Part shown: positions 1-4,473 of the stretch, in pieces
Numbering within the stretch: the first letter of the stretch is position 1
How the letters are laid out: every line of letters begins with the position of its first letter
Assembly: GCA_902495025.1 (NCBI GenBank)
Contig: CABUWB010000120.1
Location: forward strand, 1 to 6,267
Length of the DNA stretch: 6,267 bases
Direction of reading: 5' to 3'
DNA from: an uncultured Eubacteriales bacterium
GTDB lineage: Bacteria; Bacillota; Clostridia; Lachnospirales; CAG-274
Notes under the pieces: generated by a model
Database searches by the model: none
What the model was told of the DNA's origin: nothing
What the model saw: the letters and a program-made list of their open reading frames with translations, nothing else
Made by a program: the position numbers and the translations under genes

Positions 1-31
1 CATTATATTATAATCTTGGAAACACCTCGCA

Positions 32-65
32 AAGCGTACTACAGCAAACAACTACGCTTGTTTTT
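32..65 (+). terminator. Hairpin followed by T-run, possible plus-strand terminator
   Basis: AAGCGTA at 32-38 is the exact reverse complement of TACGCTT at 53-59, enclosing a 14-nt loop, and the plus strand continues GTTTTT at 60-65. This has the form of an intrinsic terminator for a plus-strand gene lying left of the window, but the loop is long and the stem short. It is also the first of five consecutive hairpins in this spacer, so it may simply belong to that block. No gene is visible to tell which. Confidence 0.3.
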
Positions 66-66
66 G

Positions 67-147
67 GCACACGCATTTCACAAAATCTGTAGCTTTCTAT
101 GCTTGTACAGAAAGCGTTAAACAGATTTTTTGAAATGCCGCCTGTGC
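67..147. repeat. Long imperfect inverted repeat, 81 nt hairpin
   Basis: Three nested pairs of arms are visible. The outer pair is GCACA (67-71) with TGTGC (143-147). The middle pair is an 18-nt arm at 73-90 against 121-138, complementary at 17 of 18 positions. The inner pair is GCTTTCT (92-98) with AGAAAGC (109-115). Small unpaired joints separate them. No ORF of note covers it and no T-run follows on either strand, so it is not a simple terminator. It may be a miniature transposable or extragenic palindromic element, or the stem of a structured RNA. Nothing in the sequence shows target-site duplication clearly enough to choose. Confidence 0.75.
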
Positions 148-152
148 TGAAT

Positions 153-194
153 GGGGTTCTTAGGGTGGGCGTTCCCCACCCTAAGTCGTGCCCC
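153..194. repeat. GC-rich perfect palindrome with extended stem
   Basis: CTTAGGGTGGG (159-169) is the exact reverse complement of CCCACCCTAAG (175-185), with a 5-nt loop CGTTC. Beyond a small internal loop, GGGG (153-156) can pair with CCCC (191-194), extending the stem. Neither strand has a T-run after it, which argues against a terminator. GCCGC at 137-141 can also pair with GCGGC at 209-213, which would enclose this hairpin in a larger fold. Confidence 0.8.
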
Positions 195-220
195 GCGCGT
201 CGAAACTAGCGGCGCTTTTG

Positions 221-245
221 GTTACTTTTCTCGTAGAAAAGTAAC
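221..245. repeat. Perfect 11-bp palindrome with 3-nt loop
   Basis: GTTACTTTTCT (221-231) and AGAAAAGTAAC (235-245) are exact reverse complements around CGT. From memory, GGTTACTTTT...AAAAGTAAC palindromes downstream of a GC-rich patch ending in CTTTT are frequent extragenic repeats in several bacterial groups. I treat that as a recollection, not a search result. The preceding bases 209-220 (GCGGCGCTTTTG) fit that pattern. Confidence 0.8.
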
Positions 246-255
246 ATAATTTTCC

Positions 256-271
256 CAGCTTTACAAAGCTG
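256..271. repeat. Short palindrome CAGCTTT/AAAGCTG
   Basis: CAGCTTT (256-262) pairs with AAAGCTG (265-271), leaving a 2-nt centre, in practice a 6-bp stem with a 4-nt loop. It lies 10 nt after the 221-245 palindrome and is the last of the hairpin series before the diguanylate cyclase terminator. No T-run follows it on the minus strand. Confidence 0.6.
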
Positions 272-312
272 AGTTCTGTATGTTTCTTCCTAAGCTAAAC
301 ATTAATTATACC

Positions 313-339
313 AAAAAAGGCGCCGCACAATACGGCACC
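313..339 (-). terminator. Intrinsic terminator of the diguanylate cyclase gene
   Basis: On the minus strand GGTGCCG (339-333) pairs with CGGCGCC (325-319), a 7-bp GC-rich stem with one G-U pair and a 7-nt loop, followed directly by six T (318-313). It starts 8 nt after the stop codon of the diguanylate cyclase gene. This is a standard Rho-independent terminator. Confidence 0.9.
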
Positions 340-347
340 CTTTTCAT

Positions 348-2123
348 TTATCCATTAATAATTTTATCTCCGACAGTTTTAAATATAATACTGAAGAGGT
401 TAATCACCATATCCGACCATTTTTCATATCTGCCCTTAGTATAGGCAACAGCAAGGTGAGTAATCTCGCCATTATTCCTTATAGAGTAGACAAAAAGCGA
501 AAGGTACTGGTTTTTCTGTGTATACTCATAAAACTCGGGATAAGGTATTTTAAGGTTAATGTTATCCCCGTAATAGAAAGCATTGCTTTCTCTGAAATTA
601 GCCTTAAAGCTGTCATAATAATCGCAGATATTATCACCGCTGCGCTCGGCATTATCCGAGGCACATACAGCCTGACCCGTAGCAAGGTCATAAACAATTA
701 CCTCATCAACCCTGAAATAATTGGGTATTTCCTTCAAAACGGAGGCAACGGCATTATATTTCCAGTCGTTAAGTCTGCCAATTGCATCTGTAACAAACTC
801 AAGCCTCTGCATATCTGAAATGGTACGCTCCATTTTAATTGAATTGTCAATAGCTTTAATCTCGTCAAGTGTTCCATGCAGCTCACTGGTATATATAATA
901 AACCTGTTTCTGCCCTTAGCCTTTGCAATATATAAGCATCTGTCTGCAAGCTTGAAAAGGTCCTCATAATTATCAGCATCCTTGGGGTAGCTTGCACAGC
1001 CTATGGACGTAGTAAGCTTAATACTGCCAAGCTTACCCTTATAAGCCCACTCAATCTGGGCACGTATAGCACGCAGCACAGGTCTTAAATCGTCCAGCTC
1101 ACTGCCTATACCCTTTAACACTATAAAGAACTCGTCACCGCCGACACGTCCCACAAGACCCTTTTTGCCGACAATATCCTTAATTATACGTGCAGCATTG
1201 AGGATAACCTCATCACCAAACATATGTCCGTAGGTATCGTTTACCTCCTTGAAATGGTCAAGGTCAAGCATAACGTAGGTAATAACCTGGTCAGCATTAA
1301 CAAGTGCATCGGTTGCCATCTCCTTGATAGCTGCCTTATTGTAAAGACCTGTCAGAGGGTCAAGGTTGGAGCGGTTGTTGTAGAGCTTTTCAGCGCTGTA
1401 TGTGCCGCCCGTTTCATCGGACACCAGACCGATTACAGAGGCAGGAACGGAGCTGTCCTTGTCATACATAACCGCCGTCCTTATGGAAACAGGCTCAAAC
1501 TTGTTTGCCGTAGGTGACAGCTTCATATTAAAATCACAGCTTACGCCTGCTGCGCCCCTCTTAATATCATCACACAGCTTATGCAGACCTGAAACCTGCA
1601 TTCTGTCAATCATTTCATGCTCAACAATGTATTTGTAGAGGTGGTCAATATTGCCATTGTAGCCTATTTCCTCCCTGTCGGTAAATACAATTATGTTGCC
1701 CGTTTTTGAGTCATAATCAAAGGTAACGGCAGGCTTCATAAGCTGCATTGTATATGTACATTTTTTATATTTGTTGCTGAGGCTGTTATACTCCTGTACA
1801 AGGTAGACAATGTCATATATATCAAGCTCAAAAAACTTGTCGGGGTCAATTGAGCTTGGCTTGATAAAGATAATTGTAAGCCAGTACTGCCCTGCAAAGT
1901 TTTTTAATCTGACAGTAACAAATCTGTCACTGACGTTATCGCAATCCTTAACCGCCTCAATAAATTTTTCCCTGTCGTCAGGATGAATATAGGCTGTAAA
2001 CAGCGGCACTACCTTGTCGCCGAGGAAGGAATAAATTTCTTCATCAGCAATGGTGAAGTTGTAGTTAGTGTCCATAACCGCACTGCCTATAATATGCTCC
2101 TGACCCCTAAATTCTTCCTGCAT
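348..2123 (-). CDS. Sensor diguanylate cyclase (GGDEF), soluble
   Basis: Predicted to make cyclic di-GMP from two GTP. Numbered from the ATG at 2123 (591 aa): residues about 1-110 look PAS-like (HPDD near 47-50), about 130-240 contain a second PAS-like segment, and about 255-411 form a full GGDEF domain. The domain opens with DPLTGLYN, has the metal-binding D-L-D at 287-289, the intact GGDEF motif at 328-332, and ends ADRCLYIAKAKGRNRF. The RxxD inhibitory site expected nine residues before GGDEF is absent (GKKG there), so product inhibition by that route is unlikely. Residues about 415-591 are an extra C-terminal domain that I read, with low certainty, as GAF-like. No signal peptide or membrane segment is seen, so it is cytoplasmic. 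A GTG three codons upstream (2132) is possible but would lie inside the ribosome binding site of the ATG. It appears monocistronic, with its own promoter and terminator. Confidence 0.93.
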   Translation of the reverse strand: MQEEFRGQEHIIGSAVMDTNYNFTIADEEIYSFLGDKVVPLFTAYIHPDDREKFIEAVKDCDNVSDRFVTVRLKNFAGQYWLTIIFIKPSSIDPDKFFELDIYDIVYLVQEYNSLSNKYKKCTYTMQLMKPAVTFDYDSKTGNIIVFTDREEIGYNGNIDHLYKYIVEHEMIDRMQVSGLHKLCDDIKRGAAGVSCDFNMKLSPTANKFEPVSIRTAVMYDKDSSVPASVIGLVSDETGGTYSAEKLYNNRSNLDPLTGLYNKAAIKEMATDALVNADQVITYVMLDLDHFKEVNDTYGHMFGDEVILNAARIIKDIVGKKGLVGRVGGDEFFIVLKGIGSELDDLRPVLRAIRAQIEWAYKGKLGSIKLTTSIGCASYPKDADNYEDLFKLADRCLYIAKAKGRNRFIIYTSELHGTLDEIKAIDNSIKMERTISDMQRLEFVTDAIGRLNDWKYNAVASVLKEIPNYFRVDEVIVYDLATGQAVCASDNAERSGDNICDYYDSFKANFRESNAFYYGDNINLKIPYPEFYEYTQKNQYLSLFVYSIRNNGEITHLAVAYTKGRYEKWSDMVINLFSIIFKTVGDKIING

Positions 2124-2131
2124 ATTAAACA

Positions 2132-2135
2132 CCCC
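2132..2135 (-). promoter_or_regulatory. Ribosome binding site fixing the diguanylate cyclase start
   Basis: Minus-strand GGGG (2135-2132) followed by TG sits 8 nt before ATG at 2123. The alternative GTG start at 2132 overlaps these very bases and has no purine-rich element at proper distance, so the ATG is preferred. Confidence 0.65.
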
Positions 2136-2169
2136 ATTTTTTTATATTTTTTGCCCTTTATAATTTGTT

Positions 2170-2199
2170 ATTATAACACAGATACATATAAAAATGCAA
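2170..2199 (-). promoter_or_regulatory. Extended -10 promoter of the diguanylate cyclase gene
   Basis: Read on the minus strand, TGTTATAAT (2178-2170) is a perfect extended -10 (TG-n-TATAAT). A weak -35, TTGCAT (2199-2194), lies 18 nt upstream and matches the consensus at three of six positions. The expected start near 2163 leaves a leader of about 40 nt. A strong extended -10 commonly compensates for a poor -35. Confidence 0.7.
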
Positions 2200-2205
2200 G
2201 CAAAA

Positions 2206-2220
2206 CTATAACCGTTATAG
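2206..2220. repeat. 15-bp palindrome between proC and the cyclase promoter
   Basis: CTATAAC and GTTATAG are exact reverse complements around a single central base. It lies 28 nt past the proC stop and immediately upstream of the -35 region of the diguanylate cyclase promoter. On the minus strand it is followed by TTTTG, so it could act as a weak, AT-rich terminator for proC. The near-symmetric form and promoter-proximal place also fit a repressor or activator operator. I cannot decide between them. Confidence 0.5.
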
Positions 2221-2248
2221 GAAAAAAGCAATACGCAGTTTTAACACA

Positions 2249-3055
2249 TTATTTTTTAAGCTGGGCGTCCTTCCATATCGACTGCGTAACCGCATTTATA
2301 ACAGCACTTTCAAAGCCCTGCTCCTTTAAAGTGCATACGCCCTCTATTGTAGTGCCGCCCGGTGAGCATACCATATCGTTAAGCACCTCGGGGTGCATAC
2401 TGCTTTCAAGCACCATTTTTGCACTGCCCATTACCGCACCTGCCGCAATCTCTATTGCCTGTTTTTTGTTCATGCCTGCCTTTAAAGCGCCCTCCGCAAG
2501 GGAGTTTATAAACATATATACATACGCAGGTGAGCAGCCTGCTATTGCAGTGAAGATTGCAAACTGCTTTTCATCAACCGAAGCCGTAGTGCCTATTGAG
2601 TCAAAAAGCTCCTTTACAAGCGACAAATCCTCATCTGTGGCATTTTTGCCGCCGCAGTAAGCCGTTACCGACATAGCAACCTGCGCATTTACATTTGGCA
2701 TAATGCGCACAACACGCACGCCCTTTACATCAAGCATATCCTCAATATCCGCTGTGGATATGCCTGCCGCCATTGATACTATAAGAGGCATTTTTGCCTT
2801 AATATCAGCCTTTATTGCACTTAAAACGTCCTTAAACATAATAGGCTTTACGGCAAGAAAAACCACATCACAAGCCTTGATAATATCACTGTAGCTGTCG
2901 CACGCATTGATTTTAAGCTCTGCCGCCTGTGCTGCCATTGCCGCCTTGTTGCGCCTTGTTATGTAAACATCACCGCTATTAACCTTGCCCTTTGCAATAA
3001 AGCCCTTAAAAATTGCCGAGCCCATGTTGCCCGCACCTATAAAACCTAATTTCAT
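2249..3055 (-). CDS. proC: Pyrroline-5-carboxylate reductase
   Basis: Reduces 1-pyrroline-5-carboxylate to L-proline with NAD(P)H, the last step of proline synthesis, in the cytoplasm. The 268-aa length is normal for the family. The N-terminal Rossmann motif is GAGNMG at 7-12. AVKP (68-71) and RIMPN (117-121) are typical dinucleotide- and substrate-side motifs. The C-terminal dimer domain contains GCSPAYVY (173-180) and the family signature around SPGGTTIEG (231-239). The start is secure: AGGAG (3068-3064) lies 8 nt before ATG. No proA or proB is next to it. It sits 108 nt downstream of the CDF gene on the same strand with a hairpin between them, and is followed by the cyclase gene after 125 nt, so it probably has its own promoter. 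I see only weak -10 candidates for one near 3100-3120. Confidence 0.96.
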   Translation of the reverse strand: MKLGFIGAGNMGSAIFKGFIAKGKVNSGDVYITRRNKAAMAAQAAELKINACDSYSDIIKACDVVFLAVKPIMFKDVLSAIKADIKAKMPLIVSMAAGISTADIEDMLDVKGVRVVRIMPNVNAQVAMSVTAYCGGKNATDEDLSLVKELFDSIGTTASVDEKQFAIFTAIAGCSPAYVYMFINSLAEGALKAGMNKKQAIEIAAGAVMGSAKMVLESSMHPEVLNDMVCSPGGTTIEGVCTLKEQGFESAVINAVTQSIWKDAQLKK

Positions 3056-3074
3056 AATATTATCTCCTTTTGTC

Positions 3075-3094
3075 GGCAGGAGTTTGTCCCTGCC
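3075..3094 (-). other. Hairpin in the proC leader
   Basis: GGCAGG (minus 3094-3089) pairs with CCTGCC (3080-3075), a perfect 6-bp stem with an 8-nt loop. It ends 7 nt before the AGGAG of proC. No T-run follows, so it is not a terminator. It could stabilise the mRNA 5' end or modulate access to the ribosome binding site. No known riboswitch or leader peptide is recognised here. Confidence 0.5.
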
Positions 3095-3119
3095 TTATAT
3101 TAACATAATGTGATTGTAT

Positions 3120-3141
3120 TTAAAGCAAATCTTTGTTTTGC
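3120..3141 (-). terminator. Weak hairpin, possible end of CDF transcript
   Basis: Minus-strand GCAAA (3141-3137) and TTTGC (3129-3125) form a 5-bp stem with a 7-nt loop, followed by TTTAAAT. It is 22 nt after the CDF stop codon. The stem is short and AT-rich and the T-run is interrupted, so termination would be partial at best. It is the only terminator-like candidate between the CDF gene and proC. Confidence 0.25.
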
Positions 3142-3163
3142 ATAGGACAATCCACCACTAAAT

Positions 3164-4084
3164 TCACTCATTTGCAGGATTTACATGTACCATAATATGC
3201 TTTACCTTTGGAAAATTCCGTTCAATATCATCATGCACAGCCTCTGCAATATCGTGCGCCTCTCTCAATGTGTATGAGGCATCAGCCTGAATTTCCACAT
3301 CTACATAAATCTTATTTCCAAATATACGTGTTTGCAGCAAATCTATACCAAGTACATTTTCATTACTCATTACACAATCATAAATTACCTTTTCTGTTTC
3401 TTCATCACAGGAATGGTCAACCACCTTATCCACAGCATCTTTAAAAATTTCAAAAGCTGCTTTTGCAATAAACAAGAAAATCACAAGGCTGGCAACAGAA
3501 TCCATAACAGGGAAGCCAAGCCTTGCACCCGCAATTCCTATTAAAGCTCCAATTGAAGAAAATGCATCCGAACGATGGTGCCACGCATCTGCCATTAATG
3601 CGCTGGAATCAAGTTTTTTTGCATAGTGCCTTGTATACCAATACATACCCTCTTTGGCAGCAATTGATACTATTGCCGCAGCTAATGCTAAAACACCGGG
3701 CACTTGCAGGTTACTATAATCGCCGTTTAAAATATTTTTTGTCGCCTGAGCAGCAATTCCAAGTCCCGTCATAAAAAGCACCATTGCAAGCAGAATAGCT
3801 GCAACACATTCCATGCGTTCATGCCCATAAGGATGCTCTTTATCCGGCTGCTTTGACGCCAATTTAATACCAATTATAACCACAACGGTACTAAACACAT
3901 CAGATGCTGAATGTATAGCGTCACTAATCATAGCACCCGAATTTGCTATAACTCCCGCCAGAAGTTTAATAACAGACAGTGCCAGATTTTCAATAATAGT
4001 AATTATTGACACCCTGTTTGCCACCTTCTGAAAATCAGTTTCTGCAGCATTGCTATTGCTTGTTGTTGTTTTGTTTGTTTCCAT
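3164..4084 (-). CDS. Cation diffusion facilitator family divalent metal exporter
   Basis: Predicted inner-membrane metal/proton antiporter of the CDF (COG0053-type) family. From ATG at 4084 it is 306 aa, typical length. Six hydrophobic segments lie roughly at 26-46, 60-77, 93-113, 128-146, 175-190 and 193-211, followed by a cytoplasmic domain from about 224 to the end. The paired metal-site motifs are present: HSASD in TM2 (H58, D62) and HHRSD in TM5 (H169, D173), i.e. HxxxD in both. The C-terminal domain ends HIMVHVNP, with histidines typical of the metal-sensing dimer domain. The open frame runs 39 codons further upstream to 4201, but that extension covers the riboswitch terminator and lacks any fitting start. 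GGAGG stands 8 nt before the chosen ATG. The NiCo-type riboswitch in its leader points to Co/Ni export, or Fe(II) on the competing view. The HxxxD pair alone would have suggested Zn-like ions. Confidence 0.93.
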   Translation of the reverse strand: METNKTTTSNSNAAETDFQKVANRVSIITIIENLALSVIKLLAGVIANSGAMISDAIHSASDVFSTVVVIIGIKLASKQPDKEHPYGHERMECVAAILLAMVLFMTGLGIAAQATKNILNGDYSNLQVPGVLALAAAIVSIAAKEGMYWYTRHYAKKLDSSALMADAWHHRSDAFSSIGALIGIAGARLGFPVMDSVASLVIFLFIAKAAFEIFKDAVDKVVDHSCDEETEKVIYDCVMSNENVLGIDLLQTRIFGNKIYVDVEIQADASYTLREAHDIAEAVHDDIERNFPKVKHIMVHVNPANE

Positions 4085-4092
4085 ATCAGTTA

Positions 4093-4097
4093 CCTCC
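4093..4097 (-). promoter_or_regulatory. Ribosome binding site fixing the CDF start
   Basis: Minus-strand GGAGG (4097-4093) lies 8 nt upstream of ATG at 4084. It shows that the longer open frame reaching 4201 is untranslated leader. Confidence 0.9.
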
Positions 4098-4130
4098 AAT
4101 AATTTAGATAGCTCTATGGCACCAATATAT

Positions 4131-4185
4131 GTGGGGGTTTTAAACAAACTGCTTTTTTTGCAAATAAGTATAAAAAAACACCCAC
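4131..4185 (-). other. Inverted repeat downstream of the riboswitch terminator
   Basis: In the transcript GTGGGTGTTTT (4185-4175) can pair with AAAACCCCCAC (4141-4131) at 10 of 11 positions, with a 33-nt loop. The upstream arm is the 3' arm and U-run of the riboswitch terminator, so this pairing competes with the terminator once polymerase has read through. It would leave the CDF ribosome binding site free. Confidence 0.5.
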
Positions 4186-4219
4186 GAATCAGTATTAGCA
4201 ACTACTGTCCCATGGATGT
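4172..4219 (-). terminator. Riboswitch-controlled intrinsic terminator
   Basis: In the minus-strand transcript a 17-nt arm (4219-4203, beginning ACATCCAT and ending ACAGTA) pairs with a 17-nt arm (4194-4178, TACTGATTC then GTGGGTGT). One A-A mismatch and a few G-U pairs occur around an 8-nt loop, and six U (4177-4172) follow. The 5' arm is the same sequence that builds the last stem and the closing stem of the aptamer, so aptamer and terminator exclude each other. The terminator is 88 nt upstream of the CDF start codon. Confidence 0.88.
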
Positions 4220-4282
4220 AAAATTCCACTGTCACTTGTGTGACCCGACTCCATGACATTCTGTCACGGTCTGCTCAGTTTG
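4199..4282 (-). promoter_or_regulatory. NiCo (czcD) riboswitch aptamer
   Basis: The leader of the CDF gene folds as a four-way junction of the NiCo class. P1 is ACTG (4279-4276) with CAGT (4207-4204), possibly extended by CAA/TTG. P2 is CCGTGACA (4269-4262) with TGTCATGG (4258-4251), loop of 3. P3 is GTCAC (4244-4240) with GTGAC (4235-4231), loop ACAA. P4 is GTGGA (4229-4225) with TCCAT (4216-4212). The purine-rich joints carry the hallmarks I remember for this class: ACTGAGCAG after P1, GGAGTCGGG between P2 and P3, and ATGGGACAG closing the junction. The class is known upstream of czcD-type CDF exporters in Firmicutes and binds Co2+/Ni2+ cooperatively. Later work argued for Fe2+ as the physiological ligand. 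Expected output is ON with metal, because the aptamer removes the 5' arm of the terminator. I identified it by memory of the consensus and by hand folding. Confidence 0.9.
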
Positions 4283-4319
4283 TACTGTAGATTTATATGC
4301 AGTGCAAAGAGTTTCTACT

Positions 4320-4348
4320 AGAATATCATATGTGTCAATATTTGTCAA
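4320..4348 (-). promoter_or_regulatory. Promoter of the riboswitch-CDF transcript
   Basis: Minus strand: perfect -35 TTGACA (4348-4343), 17-nt spacer, extended -10 TGATATTCT (4328-4320, hexamer TATTCT matching 4 of 6). A second TTGACA occurs at 4338-4333, exactly 10 nt further, but has no -10 at workable spacing. Transcription would begin near 4313, about 30 nt before the aptamer, giving a leader of roughly 230 nt. Confidence 0.8.
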
Positions 4349-4352
4349 GATT

Positions 4353-4413
4353 AAAAAAATGTTTCACAAATTCAGCAGAAGTCCGATTGCTAAAATACAA
4401 TTTTGCAGAAACA
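4353..4413 (-). terminator. Possible terminator for the nad operon tail
   Basis: On the minus strand TGTTTC (4413-4408) pairs with GAAACA (4365-4360) and seven T follow (4359-4353). The 42 nt between hold a second hairpin, TGCAAAAT (4407-4400) with ATTTTaGCA (4396-4388, one bulge). The closing stem is short and AT-rich, so this is a weak candidate, but no other T-run follows the upstream gene before the CDF promoter. Confidence 0.3.
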
Positions 4414-4473
4414 GGTCGTATTGCTCCGCAGTACTGCTCGCCTATATAGTCTGAGGGAAACAATCCCCACTAA

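Larger units (their letters stand above)
1..312. other. Gene-free spacer with serial hairpins
   Basis: No coding region can be supported in this stretch on either strand. It contains five successive inverted repeats (arms near 32-59, 67-147, 153-194, 221-245 and 256-271), together occupying most of the spacer. Base composition is mixed, with a GC-rich core around 155-215 inside AT-rich flanks, unlike the neighbouring gene. At the extreme left, two overlapping TATAAT-like hexamers read on the minus strand (2-7 and 7-12), but no convincing -35 accompanies them. Confidence 0.7.

Noticed and set aside
2..32. Leftward promoter with two overlapping TATAAT hexamers
   Set aside because: The only -35-like hexamer (TTGCGA, 32-27) is 14 or 19 nt away, and no downstream gene is in the window, so support is too thin.
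456..1638. Plus-strand open frames opposite the diguanylate cyclase gene
   Set aside because: They lie antisense to a gene with clear GGDEF motifs, have no recognisable domains and no good ribosome binding sites.
2124..2163. Possible c-di-GMP riboswitch in the cyclase leader
   Set aside because: The leader is only about 40 nt and lacks the conserved cores of either c-di-GMP aptamer class.
1983..2660. 225-codon plus-strand open frame across the cyclase start and proC
   Set aside because: It is antisense to conserved proC sequence and crosses the promoter region of the cyclase gene; composition follows the complement of the real genes.
4085..4201. In-frame 39-codon N-terminal extension of the CDF gene
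   Set aside because: It translates the riboswitch terminator and leader, lacks a ribosome binding site, and is not conserved-looking; GGAGG 8 nt before 4084 marks the true start.
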